Counted from the stretch's first letter, positions 18,210 to 27,937 are shown. The stretch: DNA of 64,000 nt from Emcibacter sp. (GCA_021647465.1 JAKIUQ010000011.1:42970-106969); one strand, 5' to 3'. The notes: generated by a model from the letters alone, not told the origin. Numbers and translations: made by a program.

Positions 18210-18328
18210 ATCTTTCTCATTTGGTTAATGGGGGGATAACTCCCCCGCCTCGTATTAACTCGGGCGGCCCTATAATCTAACAATGGGCACTTGCCTCAGA
18301 CCATTACGGTCTTCGGTATATGAATTCC

Positions 18329-19648
18329 TTATATCATAAACAGTCCAATGGCCATGATAACCCCTAACACTGGCACAATTACGGTCAGTACTGCAAGGGG
18401 GCCGTAGGCATCTTTATGTTTTTCGCCGCAAATTGCCCTGATGGTGGTAACCACATAGCCATTATGGGGCAGGCTATCCAGTGCGCCTGATGAAATGGCA
18501 ACTACCCGGTGCAGCGCGTCCGGATCAACGCCCAGTTCCAGATAATGTGGGGCCAGCACAGGCAGGGCTATGGACTGTCCGCCCGATGCGGACCCTGTCA
18601 GGCCCGCAATCACACTGACCGCAACGGCGGCCCCGATCAATTCATGACCCGGCAGGCTGGTCATGGCATCAACCACAACCGCAAACGCCGGGGACGCTTT
18701 GGCCACAGTACCAAAACCGACTACGGCAGCGGTATTGCCAATGGCAATCAATGCCCCGGCAGTGCCCGCCGATAACGCGCCCTCCAGATTTTTAAAGGCC
18801 TTCCAGTTGAGGAGAATGGTGCTGATCACCCCACAGGTGAGTGCAATCAGAAGGGCAGATTGTTTCAGGCTGTCATGGAAAGCAAAAGAAACACCGAGAA
18901 CCAGTACAAGTGGTAACATGCTCAGGAAAGGATTGGGTAGATTGCGATTGTGCTCAATCACCGGATCACCCGCCCGGTCATCATAACATTCTCCGTTGGC
19001 AACCGCTTTGGCGATCATGCGCCGGAGCCACCAGAAGCCGAAGCTTGCCATAAATACGGCCACGACGATGCTGACCTGCCAGCCCGAATACAGCGTGGTG
19101 CCGAGGAATTTAATGGGAATGACATTCTGTATTTCCGGCGACCCGGCCGATGTCATGGTGAAAGTCACGGACCCGAATGCCAGTGCCGCCGGAATAAAAC
19201 GACGTGGCAGATTAGCCTGTTTAAACAGGCTGAGCGCCATGGGATAGACAGAAAAGGCCACCACAAACAGGCTGACCCCGCCATAGGTCATCACCGCACA
19301 GGCGGCAACAATGGCAAGGACCGCATGTTTCAGGCCCAGCTTGCCGACGATCCAGTGGGAAATACTGTCTGCCGCCCCGCAGTCCTCCATAACCTTGCCA
19401 AAAATGGCCCCCAGAATGAAGATCGGGAACCATGAAAAAATAAAACCGGAAAAGCCTTCCATATAGCTGACCACATAATCGGCCTGTCCCGGTTCCGCAA
19501 GCTGGGGAAACAGGGCAAGGTCGCTCATCAGAGCGACAAAAAGAGCTGATAATGGTCCTGCAATCATCACATTCATGCCACGAATAGTGAGGAATATGAG
19601 CAATGACAACCCACCTATCAGGCCAATCATACTTAAAGTTTCAATCAT
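18329..19648 (-). CDS. GntP-family permease, probably 3-hydroxybutyrate transporter
   Basis: A 439-residue polytopic membrane protein of the gluconate:H+ symporter (GntP) family. Family features include IFILGAIFGKVMEDCGAADSI, the GSPEIQNVIPIKFLGT region, GLTGSASGGQSIALPVLAPH and SGALDSLPHNGYVVTTI. GntP relatives include D-3-hydroxybutyrate permeases, and the adjacent 3HB-oligomer hydrolase (119 bases downstream on the same strand) makes that substrate the best guess over gluconate. It is divergent from the second TonB-dependent receptor, sharing a gap that holds a perfect palindrome. Confidence 0.87.
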   Translation of the reverse strand: MIETLSMIGLIGGLSLLIFLTIRGMNVMIAGPLSALFVALMSDLALFPQLAEPGQADYVVSYMEGFSGFIFSWFPIFILGAIFGKVMEDCGAADSISHWIVGKLGLKHAVLAIVAACAVMTYGGVSLFVVAFSVYPMALSLFKQANLPRRFIPAALAFGSVTFTMTSAGSPEIQNVIPIKFLGTTLYSGWQVSIVVAVFMASFGFWWLRRMIAKAVANGECYDDRAGDPVIEHNRNLPNPFLSMLPLVLVLGVSFAFHDSLKQSALLIALTCGVISTILLNWKAFKNLEGALSAGTAGALIAIGNTAAVVGFGTVAKASPAFAVVVDAMTSLPGHELIGAAVAVSVIAGLTGSASGGQSIALPVLAPHYLELGVDPDALHRVVAISSGALDSLPHNGYVVTTIRAICGEKHKDAYGPLAVLTVIVPVLGVIMAIGLFMI

Positions 19649-19707
19649 GTTGTTCCCAAATAATCCATAAATTTCAACGTAGTAACCAAAGTAGCAACCA
19701 AAAAATA

Positions 19708-19721
19708 CCTGTAATTACAGG
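19708..19721. promoter_or_regulatory. 14-bp perfect palindrome in divergent gap
   Basis: CCTGTAATTACAGG is a perfect inverted repeat between the GntP permease gene and the divergent TonB-dependent receptor gene. It is 59 bases from the permease start and about 146 bases from the preferred receptor start. The position suits an operator acting on one or both promoters. No regulator gene is adjacent, so the cognate protein is unknown. Confidence 0.35.
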
Positions 19722-19867
19722 ACATAATGACGGGTTCTGTGGAGATTAAGCTATATGGACCATGGTCTATGGTCACATGGGCGGGGGAGTGTGCTAGGTT
19801 ATGCGGAATGAATGCTTTCTATGCTTACGAATATATATTGTTAATAAAAAATTCTGGGAGAAGATTG

Positions 19868-22183
19868 TTGAAAAAGCACCTGTCACATAAATTATTATCC
19901 TCTATATCACTTGGCGCTATCTTGATGACAACAGGGGTTGGTCATACGGCTTTTGCTGCGCAGGGCGAGGCCATTATGGAAGAAGTCATTGTAACCGCCC
20001 GCCGACGGGCGGAATCATTGCAGGATGTGCCTATCGCTGTTTCCGCCTTTGGTGCCAGGATGCTTGAAAATCAGGGAATTCAGGATATTGTGGAGGTGGC
20101 GAAATTCACGCCGAACCTGACCCTTGAAGTATCCCGCGGCACCAACACGACACTGACGGCTTTCATTCGTGGTATCGGGCAGCAGGATCCCGTAGCCGGT
20201 TTTGAGGCCGGGGTCGGACTGTATGTGGATGATGTCTATCTCAATCGCCCGCAGGCATCCGTACTTGACGTCTATGACGTAGAACGCATTGAAGTATTGC
20301 GTGGACCACAGGGAACACTTTATGGCCGGAACACCATCGGGGGCGCGATTAAATATGTCTCTAAGCGCCTGGGGGAAGACCCTAGTTTGAAGGTCAGAGG
20401 CTCGGTCGGGAGCTACAAACAGCTTGATCTGGTTATATCAGGCAGCGCTCCTATCTCGGACAAAGTTCGGGTCGGTGGCTCGTTTGCCACACTCAACCGT
20501 GATGGTTTTGGTGAAAATCTGAACCTTGATGGCATCGACAACTATAATAAACAGGTATTGGCGGGGCGGGCTTCCATTGAGTTTCTACCTTCGGATGATG
20601 TCTTCATAAGAATTGCAGCTGACTATGTGAAAGATGATTCTGACCCACGTCAGGGACACCGTCTGATCCCGAGCACATCGGGCGATCCGGTGCTGGATAA
20701 TGTCTTTGACACCCGTGCCGGCCTCAACAACCCCAAGCAAACTGTAGAGGCATTTGGGGTTTCTTCTCTGGTAGAATGGCAGGTCACAGATACCGTGATG
20801 GTTAAAAATATCATGGCCTACCGTGATGATAAATCCAGAAGCCCTATCGATTTCGACAGCCTGCTGATAGATGATCTCGATGTGCCGGTTGATTATGAGA
20901 ACCAACAATTTTCGGAAGAGTTCCAGATTCTATATCAAGGCGAGAAGCTGAACGGGGTCGCCGGATTCTATTATCTTGACGCCAACGCGTTTAACGAATT
21001 TGATGTGATTCTGGGGCCATTAGGTGACATTATCGGTCTGCCGGGGCTCAACGCTAACACGTTTGGTGATGTTGACACCAAAACCTGGTCTGTGTTCGGT
21101 GACTTTACCTATGATGCGACCGAGCAGATCAGCCTGTCCGTCGGTGGGCGTTATACAAGCGACAAACGTTCCGCGCGCGTTCTCAGGCGCACCTTTATTG
21201 GCGGCACGTCCGAGCGTTTCGGTGGCGATGCCATCGTAATTTCCACCACGTCTGACTTTGAAGGCAAAGCAAAATTCACCAAATTTACACCGCGCGCATC
21301 GCTGAGCTGGAAACCCAATAATGATCATAACATCTATCTCAGCTATAGCGAAGGCTTCAAAGGCGGAGGTTTTGACCCGCGCGCCCAGACAACGGGCGCT
21401 CCAGACATAGATGGCGACGGCGATGTCGATGATGAAGATATCTTCAATTTCATGTCGTTTGAACCTGAAACCGTCAAAACGTTTGAGTTGGGCTGGAAAG
21501 CGACACTCTTTGACAATCGTATGGACATCAGCGTCGCCGGATTCCTGTCCAACTATACAAATATTCAGATCCCCGGGTCCGTCGGTACACCTGATGGTCT
21601 CTTTACCGGGGTCACCTCGAATGCGGGTGATGCGGATGTGAATGGTATTGAAGTTGAAGGCCGGGCGCTTCTGGCTGCCGACATGTCCGGTAATGACGAC
21701 GCATTGACGGCAACATGGGCGGTGGGTTATCTTGATGCCACGTTCAATGAGTTCATTGACGCCTTTGGTGTAGATGTGGCGGATGAGCGTGTATTCCAGA
21801 ATACGCCAAAATGGACAGCCAGTGGCTCGCTGAATTACACTCGGCCATTGTCTCTGGGGGCCAGCGATGGTGCGATCTCGTTGATTACTTCCCTTGCGCA
21901 CCGCAGTGCCGCCAGTCAGTTTGAAACCCCCAACCCATTCCTTGATCAGCCCGGCTTCACACTTTGGGACGCCAGCCTCGTGTGGAATTCGGAAGATGGG
22001 AAGCTGTCTGTCGGGCTGCATGCCAAAAATATTACAGATAAACGCTATATTGTCGCCGGGTATAATTTTGTCGCCATAGGGGGTGATGGCTCAACCACTC
22101 CGACGCTGGGGACAGAAGGGACGCTGACCGCATTCTACGGCAATCCACGGACGGTTACCCTTACAGCAGGATATAAATTCTGA
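19868..22183 (+). CDS. TonB-dependent outer-membrane receptor
   Basis: An outer-membrane TonB-dependent transporter of about 771 residues. I prefer TTG 19868: it follows GGGAGAAG by a few bases and gives a normal signal peptide ending GHTAFAAQG. ATG 19808 or 19727 would put an atypical tail ahead of it. Then come a TonB-box-like EEVIVTARRRAESLQDVP, the plug with RIEVLRGPQGTLYGRNTIGG and a barrel ending in Phe (LTAGYKF). DPDIDGDGDVDDEDI-type acidic residues in an extracellular loop (about 21410-21445) look like a calcium-binding loop. The ligand is unknown. It neighbours the 3HB module but shares no strand with it. Confidence 0.9.
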   Translation: MKKHLSHKLLSSISLGAILMTTGVGHTAFAAQGEAIMEEVIVTARRRAESLQDVPIAVSAFGARMLENQGIQDIVEVAKFTPNLTLEVSRGTNTTLTAFIRGIGQQDPVAGFEAGVGLYVDDVYLNRPQASVLDVYDVERIEVLRGPQGTLYGRNTIGGAIKYVSKRLGEDPSLKVRGSVGSYKQLDLVISGSAPISDKVRVGGSFATLNRDGFGENLNLDGIDNYNKQVLAGRASIEFLPSDDVFIRIAADYVKDDSDPRQGHRLIPSTSGDPVLDNVFDTRAGLNNPKQTVEAFGVSSLVEWQVTDTVMVKNIMAYRDDKSRSPIDFDSLLIDDLDVPVDYENQQFSEEFQILYQGEKLNGVAGFYYLDANAFNEFDVILGPLGDIIGLPGLNANTFGDVDTKTWSVFGDFTYDATEQISLSVGGRYTSDKRSARVLRRTFIGGTSERFGGDAIVISTTSDFEGKAKFTKFTPRASLSWKPNNDHNIYLSYSEGFKGGGFDPRAQTTGAPDIDGDGDVDDEDIFNFMSFEPETVKTFELGWKATLFDNRMDISVAGFLSNYTNIQIPGSVGTPDGLFTGVTSNAGDADVNGIEVEGRALLAADMSGNDDALTATWAVGYLDATFNEFIDAFGVDVADERVFQNTPKWTASGSLNYTRPLSLGASDGAISLITSLAHRSAASQFETPNPFLDQPGFTLWDASLVWNSEDGKLSVGLHAKNITDKRYIVAGYNFVAIGGDGSTTPTLGTEGTLTAFYGNPRTVTLTAGYKF

Positions 22184-22214
22184 TCAGTAAAGGCTTTTAT
22201 GGCGAATTTAGAGT

Positions 22215-23041
22215 TGGTCTTCCAATCAAACCCCATTTGGAATTTATAGCGTTACTGCCGGTGATGGTACGCATCCAGAGGAAGGCCTCCCACTTATCAT
22301 CAGCTGTGATGAAGCCAATCTGTCCACCAAGGAGGCTATGGCCCTCAACCTTGACTGTCGGGTCATTGGCACTGTCCGTAAAAAACTACCTTTGTAGCTG
22401 TAATGCTGCTGAGAACATGTTCATTGGCGAGTTGGTAATCCACCATCATAGACACGCCGTAAGTTTCCGTTATATCTATGGGTGGCACATCAAGCTTGGT
22501 GGTTCGAATGCCGGGGGCGAAGACTGTTGGACTTGTCCGGCCTGCGCCATCGATATATTCAGGGAAAATGAAAAGAGTGTCATCCTTGTTATAATGTGCC
22601 CGGAAATTAACTTCCAAAGTATCACTTGGCAAGAGTCGTAACTTTAAATCGCCGCCATAATTATTCTCATTCCTCAATTTAGTGTTGTTAAAAAGATTTA
22701 ATACGGTTCCGTCCCGCTTGTTTCTATGGAATGAGGCACCAATAAATGCCTTGTCCTCCACTAAAGGTCCACTGGCATAACCACTAGAGCGCTCTAAAAT
22801 CAAGTTTATTGAGGTTGCCAACATTCAGACTGAGCTTACCTTCAAGCTCTTCTCCGGTTTTTTTGGTAATGATGTTAACCGCCCCGGCAATGGTATTTTT
22901 CCCGAATAATGTTCCTTGGGGGCCTTTCAATACTTCAACCCGATCAATATTTTGCAAATTCAGGCTAGATGATTGTGGTCGCCCTGCGTATACACCATCC
23001 ACATAAATGCTGGTGCCGGATTCAAAGCCGGGATTACGAAC
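22215..23041 (-). pseudogene. Remnant of a third TonB-dependent receptor
   Basis: Minus-strand fragments in several frames match TonB-dependent receptors. About 23041-22790 gives RNPGFESGTSIYVDGVY and RVEVLKGPQGTLFGKNTIAG (plug domain). About 22800-22370 gives barrel strands (LRLLPSDTLEVNFRAHYNKD and ETYGVSMMVDYQLANEHVLS). About 22360-22215 gives a C-terminal-like strand (LGGQIGFITADDKWEAFLWM). The signal peptide, TonB box, much of the barrel and the true C-terminus are missing and frames shift near 22800 and 22375, so this is a decayed gene. It is convergent with the intact receptor at 19868-22183. Confidence 0.8.
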
Positions 23042-23388
23042 TGATTATTATCAGTATTGGCAAGATTAAACCGGCAGTCTGTACAGCATAGGATTTATTC
23101 TGGGATGGTTTATAAAGTTTTTTTATCTTTTCTGATGCTTTAGCAAATTGGTTGCTATCAATGATTATATTCTTTTTAGCTTTCAATATATATTGAATAG
23201 CTTCGAAAATATATAAGGAATCCTTATCTATCTTTTGCCCCAGATATCGTGTTTAGCAAGTGATTGATATTATTTGTTGCGGCATGAAATGCAATATATA
23301 TTTATTTCAACTTGCACTTACATTTCACTTATGAGGAAAAAATATAATTAGAATAGCTCTAAAAAATAACCTAAGTTCTTGAAAAGAA
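23042..23388. other. AT-rich gap with no recognisable gene
   Basis: This 347-base stretch between the receptor remnant and the tRNA gene is AT-rich and broken by stops in all frames. Part of it may be further decay of the receptor gene or the tRNA downstream region. I see no terminator, repeat or small ORF that I can support. Confidence 0.5.
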
Positions 23389-23464
23389 TGGTGGAGCTAA
23401 GCGGGTTCGAACCGCTGACCTCTTCACTGCCAGCGAAGCGCTCTCCCAACTGAGCTATAGCCCC
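23389..23464 (-). tRNA. tRNA-Ala (anticodon GGC)
   Basis: The minus strand reads GGGGCTA for the acceptor arm, a D-arm GCTCAGTTGGGAGAGC, an anticodon arm CTTCG-CTGGCAG-TGAAG with GGC at positions 34-36, a T-arm with GGTTCGAACCC, and an encoded ACCA 3' end. Total length is 76 bases including CCA. All arms pair. GGC reads GCC and GCT alanine codons. Confidence 0.96.
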
Positions 23465-23549
23465 TCATCCACATCCTAAATTCCAATATGTGAATCAGTG
23501 GGCAGAATTTACGCATCCTGCCCTTGATAATCAAGTGGAAAAATAAAAA

Positions 23550-23876
23550 TTATTCATCCGGTGACGTTGGCTTTGTTTTTACCACAACATCCGCCACATT
23601 TGTATCATCGTCATCGCTCAAAACAATTGTGTTGTCATCAGCGTCGACTTCGACATCATCAATAGCGCTTTCAACTTCCAGAAGCTCTTCTTCGACATCA
23701 TCTTCTTTATTTTCTGTTGTCAATTCAAGCGGGGACATTTTACTTTTCAAAATGACCTCTGGCTTAAATTTTTTCCCACAGTCGATACATACAATCGGGT
23801 CATCATTGCCCAGATCATAAAATCTTGTGCCGCATTTTGGGCACTGGCGTTTGGTTCCCCATTCAGGATTAGCCAA
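23550..23876 (-). CDS. FYDLN acid domain protein (TIGR02300 family)
   Basis: A 108-residue protein of unknown function conserved in Alphaproteobacteria. Near the N-terminus it has a zinc-ribbon-like CPKCGTRFYDL...VCIDCGKKF with two CxxC pairs and the family-naming FYDL motif; the rest is a long acidic tail rich in Asp and Glu. The start is TTG 23876, because AAGGAG lies about 8 bases upstream and LANPEWGTKRQCP is the family N-terminus. The open frame continues upstream to 23954 without a plausible ribosome-binding site. It is divergent from aroA, a typical alphaproteobacterial arrangement. Confidence 0.88.
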   Translation of the reverse strand: MANPEWGTKRQCPKCGTRFYDLGNDDPIVCIDCGKKFKPEVILKSKMSPLELTTENKEDDVEEELLEVESAIDDVEVDADDNTIVLSDDDDTNVADVVVKTKPTSPDE

Positions 23877-24095
23877 CGTAATTCTCCTTAAACCATGTTC
23901 ATTAAGCTCATTCTTGAGAGGAAAGCATTTGCCACGGATAAGCCCCTCTGTCAAAGCTTATTAGCAGATCGGGTTTTTTTATGCCCCAAAAGACCAAAAA
24001 TACATAATATTTTCTGGTATTTTCTGGCCGCATGGCCTTAAATCATGCTATCTGAATTCAAAATATGAAACAATCAACAATTTGAAACTCTGTCC

Positions 24096-25436
24096 ATGAC
24101 TCACCTGATTTCCCAAAAAGCAACCGCCCTGACCGGAACTCTGAAAGTTCCCGGCGATAAATCCATCTCTCACCGCGCCCTGATTATGGGGACTTTAGCC
24201 ATCGGCCAGAGCAGGATCTCAGGACTGCTTGAAGGCGAAGATGTCCTGAATACCGCCCATGCCATGACGGCTATGGGGGCTGATATTTCCCGCGCGGAAA
24301 ATGGCGATTGGCTGGTATATGGTGTCGGTATTGGCGGATTATGCCCGCCGGAAAAATCCCTTGAAATGGGTAATAGCGGTACCGGCGCGCGCCTGATTAT
24401 GGGCTTGGTAGCCACTTATCCCTTTAGCACGCATTTCACCGGCGATGCGTCCCTGTCATCGCGGCCCATGAAACGGGTGACAGACCCGCTGGAGAAATTC
24501 GGCGCGGCATTTGATGGATCAGAGGGCATGACCCTGCCGTTGATGGCAATTGGCATTATGGACCCGATGCCTATTGACTATGAAGTCCCTGTGGCCTCTG
24601 CCCAGGTGAAATCAGCGATTCTACTGGCGGCGCTTAATACGCCCGGCAAGACCACTGTTATTGAAAAAACCCCGACCCGCGATCATACCGAGCGCATGTT
24701 CAAACATTTTGGTGTCGAAATAGACATTCAGGAGGGCCCCGATGGTACTGCGATTACGGTGACCGGACAGCCGGAGCTTGCGGCAAAAGAGATGTTTGTC
24801 CCCACAGACCCGTCTTCTGCGGCTTTCCCTGCCGTCGCCGCCCTGATTACCCCGGGTTCTGATATTATCATTGAAAATGTCGGTATGAACCCCTCGCGCA
24901 CCGGTATTTTTACCACATTACAAGAAATGGGCGCAGACATAAGTTTTATTAACAAACGGCAGGAATGCGGCGAATTAGTCGCGGATATTCAGGTGAAATA
25001 CAGCAGGCTCAGCGGCATCACCGTGCCAAAATCCCGCGCCCCGTCCATGATTGATGAATATCCCATATTATGCGTTGCGGCGAGCTTTGCCGAAGGGGAT
25101 ACGGTCATGCGCGGCATTGACGAGCTGCGCGTAAAAGAAAGCGACCGAATCAGTGCGATGGTGGCCGGCCTGAAAGCCAATGGTTGCCTTGTCACCGAAT
25201 TTGATGACGGTATGACCGTCACCGGCAAAGCTCAGATCGGGGGCGGGGCGGCGGTCAATACCCATCTTGATCATCGAATCGCCATGGCGTTTCTTATTCT
25301 TGGCATGGCAACGGAAAAACCGGTTGAAGTCGATGACGGCACGGTGATCGAAACAAGCTTTCCCGGCTTTCGCACGCTGATGAATGGGCTTGGTGCTAAT
25401 ATAAAACCGGGTGCTGATATGAAGGACAAACCATAA
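24096..25436 (+). CDS. aroA: 3-phosphoshikimate 1-carboxyvinyltransferase (EPSP synthase)
   Basis: A 446-residue cytoplasmic enzyme joining shikimate-3-phosphate and phosphoenolpyruvate in the shikimate pathway. Signatures are PGDKSISHRALIMG near the N-terminus, GNSGTGARLIMGL around residue 92, and RVKESDRISAM with DHRIAMAFLILG in the C-terminal half. The Ala in NSGTGARL (in place of Gly) resembles class II enzymes, which are less sensitive to glyphosate; this is a family inference. It opens the cluster with cmk and rpsA, and its stop overlaps the cmk start by one base. Confidence 0.97.
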   Translation: MTHLISQKATALTGTLKVPGDKSISHRALIMGTLAIGQSRISGLLEGEDVLNTAHAMTAMGADISRAENGDWLVYGVGIGGLCPPEKSLEMGNSGTGARLIMGLVATYPFSTHFTGDASLSSRPMKRVTDPLEKFGAAFDGSEGMTLPLMAIGIMDPMPIDYEVPVASAQVKSAILLAALNTPGKTTVIEKTPTRDHTERMFKHFGVEIDIQEGPDGTAITVTGQPELAAKEMFVPTDPSSAAFPAVAALITPGSDIIIENVGMNPSRTGIFTTLQEMGADISFINKRQECGELVADIQVKYSRLSGITVPKSRAPSMIDEYPILCVAASFAEGDTVMRGIDELRVKESDRISAMVAGLKANGCLVTEFDDGMTVTGKAQIGGGAAVNTHLDHRIAMAFLILGMATEKPVEVDDGTVIETSFPGFRTLMNGLGANIKPGADMKDKP

Positions 25437-26101
25437 TGTCAACAATGAACGCCCCTGTTATTATTGCCGTTGATGGCCCGGCGGCTTCGGGCAAGGGCAC
25501 TTTAGCCCGCAAGCTGGCGGCCCATCTTGACTATGCTTATCTTGATACCGGTTCTTTATATCGGGCCGTGGGCCTGCAGGTATTTCGGGCGGGCGGCGAT
25601 CCTGAAAATGAACAGGATGCCTTGAAGGCTGCCGAAAAATTGCCGGATATTGATTTGAGCGATCCCGAACTTAAAAGCGAATCGACAGGGGGGCTTGCCT
25701 CAAAAGTTGCCGCCATTCCGTCCGTTCGGGCCTGCCTCCTGGATTTTCAGCGGAATTTTGCCAGAAACCCGCCCGGCGCAAAGGCCGGGGCAATATTGGA
25801 TGGCCGGGATATTGGCACCGTCGTCTGCCCGGACGCAACCTTAAAATTATTCATCATTGCCGACGTGGAAACCCGTGCAAAACGGCGGGTTCTAGAGCAA
25901 TATGGTACAGGGGCCAGTGACCTTGAATTTCAAGCCATTCTGGATGATCTGATCCAAAGGGACAGCCGTGACACAAACCGCGCCTCATCCCCGTTGAAAG
26001 CCGCCAAAAACGCGCACTTGCTTGATACAACAAATTCGGATATAGAGGCCGTGTTCGAACAGGCTTTAGCGCTTTTTTCGAACAGAATGGCAAAAGCCTG
26101 A
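25436..26101 (+). CDS. cmk: Cytidylate kinase
   Basis: A 221-residue nucleoside monophosphate kinase phosphorylating CMP and dCMP. The P-loop reads AVDGPAASGKGTLARKLA near the N-terminus, followed by YLDTGSLYRAVGLQV. The DGRDIGTVVCPDATLKLFI motif and the DLIQRDSRDTNRASSPLK lid region are typical of Cmk. Its ATG overlaps the aroA stop (TAATG), indicating translational coupling. rpsA follows after a 126-base leader, as in many Proteobacteria. Confidence 0.96.
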   Translation: MSTMNAPVIIAVDGPAASGKGTLARKLAAHLDYAYLDTGSLYRAVGLQVFRAGGDPENEQDALKAAEKLPDIDLSDPELKSESTGGLASKVAAIPSVRACLLDFQRNFARNPPGAKAGAILDGRDIGTVVCPDATLKLFIIADVETRAKRRVLEQYGTGASDLEFQAILDDLIQRDSRDTNRASSPLKAAKNAHLLDTTNSDIEAVFEQALALFSNRMAKA

Positions 26102-26170
26102 CTTAATTTAAGTTATAAAAAAGTCAGGCATTCTGCATTCTATTAACCTGTTTTGCGTTACCGAAAGACC

Positions 26171-26186
26171 GCCGGAGACAACCGGC
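26171..26186 (+). promoter_or_regulatory. Hairpin in the rpsA leader
   Basis: GCCGG-AGACAA-CCGGC forms a compact stem-loop 41 bases before the rpsA start. There is no T-run, so it is not an intrinsic terminator. Ribosomal protein S1 is known to regulate its own translation in enterobacteria through leader structure; an equivalent role here is only a suggestion. Confidence 0.3.
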
Positions 26187-26227
26187 TGGCCTGATAAAAC
26201 ATTATGAATTGAAAGAGAAAATATTAA

Positions 26228-27937
26228 ATGAACATTGAACAAACGGCACCAAGTACCGAAGATTTCGAAGCAATGCTGAACGAAGTTTTTGGTGAAAACG
26301 AAAAATTTGACGGTAAAGTTGTTACCGGAACCATCATCGCAATCGATAAAGAAGCGGCGACAATTGACATTGGCCTGAAAGCTGAAGGCCGGGTCTTATT
26401 AAAAGAATTTGGCACCCCCGGCCAGCCTGCAGAGCTTGCTGTCGGTGATAAAGTAGACATTTTTGTCGAACGCATCGAAAACGCCACTGGCGAAGCAATC
26501 CTGTCCAGAGAAAAAGCCCGCCGGGAAGAATCATGGACGCTTCTGGAAAAATCTTATGAAGCCGAAGAACGTGTTGAAGGCGTGATTTTTGGCCGCGTCA
26601 AAGGTGGTTTCACCGTTGATTTGAATGGTGCTGTTGCCTTCCTGCCCGGATCTCAGGTTGACGTTCGCCCCATACGCGACGTCACGCCCTTGATGAATAT
26701 ATCACAGCCTTTCCAAATCCTCAAAATGGATCGCAAGCGCGGCAACATCGTTGTTTCACGCCGCGCCATTCTTGAAGAAACCCGCGCCGAGCAACGTGCT
26801 GAACTGATCACGTCACTGGCCGATGGTCAGGTTGTCGAAGGTATTGTTAAAAATATCACCGATTACGGCGCCTTTGTTGACCTGGGCGGTATTGACGGCT
26901 TGTTGCATGTTACCGACATTTCGTGGAAACGTATCAACCATCCGTCCGAAGTCCTGAATATCGGAGATACCATCAATGTTCAGGTCATTCGCCTGAATCC
27001 TGAAACACAACGTATTTCCCTTGGCATGAAACAATTGCTCGAAGACCCCTGGACCGTTGTTGAACAGAAATTCCCCATCAACACCAAACTTAAAGGTCGT
27101 ATTACCAATATTACCGATTATGGTGCTTTTGTTGAACTTGAAGAAGGCATCGAAGGTCTGGTTCATGTTTCCGAAATGAGCTGGGTTAAGAAAAACATCC
27201 ATCCGGGTAAAATCGTTTCCACCAGCCAGGAAGTTGAAGTTATGGTGCTGGAAATTGACCCTGAAAAACGCCGTATCAGCCTTGGCCTGAAACAATGTCT
27301 TGATAATCCTTGGGATGCCTTTGCCGAGAAATTCCCAATCGGCTCTGAAATCGAAGGCGAAATCAAAAATATCACTGAATTTGGTATGTTCATCGGACTT
27401 GCCGATGGTGATGTTGATGGCATGGTTCATTTGTCTGATCTGGATTGGAATAAATCCGGTGATGTTGCCCTTGCAGAATATAAAAAAGGTGATATGACCA
27501 AAGCGGTTATTTTGGATATTGATATTGAGAAAGAACGTATTTCCCTTGGAATCAAGCAATTGACATCTGATCCGATTACCAGTGTTGAAGGTCTGAAAAA
27601 AGGGGGCACGGTCACTTGTACAATCACCAATGTTACCGAAAATGGTCTTGAAGTTACGATCGGCGAAGATGACAAACCGATGGAAGCCTTTATCCGTCGG
27701 GCCGACCTTAGCCGTGATCGTTCCGAACAACGTCCTGAGCGTTTCTCTGTCGGTGACAAAATTGACGCTATGGTCACCAACTTCGACAAGAAAACCCGTA
27801 AAGTTACCTTGAGCATCAAGGTTCTGGAAATCACAGAAGAAAAAGAAGCTGTTAAACAGTATGGCTCTTCTGACAGCGGCGCGAGCCTCGGGGATATTCT
27901 CGGCGCGGCTTTGGCGGCAAAGAAAGACGAAAAATAA
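26228..27937 (+). CDS. rpsA: 30S ribosomal protein S1
   Basis: A 569-residue RNA-binding protein that helps the 30S subunit engage mRNA. Six S1 domains can be seen as repeats of the type GRITNITDYGAFVELEEGIE, followed by LVHVSEMSW and ...RRISLGLKQ. The first two are the more divergent 30S-binding domains, with GFTVDLNGAVAFLPGSQVD in the second. Length is normal for Alphaproteobacteria. A strong terminator begins 34 bases after the stop. The gene has its own 126-base leader after cmk. Confidence 0.97.
   Translation: MNIEQTAPSTEDFEAMLNEVFGENEKFDGKVVTGTIIAIDKEAATIDIGLKAEGRVLLKEFGTPGQPAELAVGDKVDIFVERIENATGEAILSREKARREESWTLLEKSYEAEERVEGVIFGRVKGGFTVDLNGAVAFLPGSQVDVRPIRDVTPLMNISQPFQILKMDRKRGNIVVSRRAILEETRAEQRAELITSLADGQVVEGIVKNITDYGAFVDLGGIDGLLHVTDISWKRINHPSEVLNIGDTINVQVIRLNPETQRISLGMKQLLEDPWTVVEQKFPINTKLKGRITNITDYGAFVELEEGIEGLVHVSEMSWVKKNIHPGKIVSTSQEVEVMVLEIDPEKRRISLGLKQCLDNPWDAFAEKFPIGSEIEGEIKNITEFGMFIGLADGDVDGMVHLSDLDWNKSGDVALAEYKKGDMTKAVILDIDIEKERISLGIKQLTSDPITSVEGLKKGGTVTCTITNVTENGLEVTIGEDDKPMEAFIRRADLSRDRSEQRPERFSVGDKIDAMVTNFDKKTRKVTLSIKVLEITEEKEAVKQYGSSDSGASLGDILGAALAAKKDEK

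Noticed and set aside
18230..18246. Terminator between the GntP permease and 3HB-oligomer hydrolase genes
   Set aside because: GGGGGA-TAAC-TCCCCC is a good hairpin, but no T-run follows on the minus strand, so termination is not supported.
21020..22021. 333-codon minus-strand frame opposite the second TonB receptor
   Set aside because: It is antisense to a clear receptor barrel, shows no domain, signal peptide or ribosome-binding site, and is best explained as a frame kept open by codon bias.
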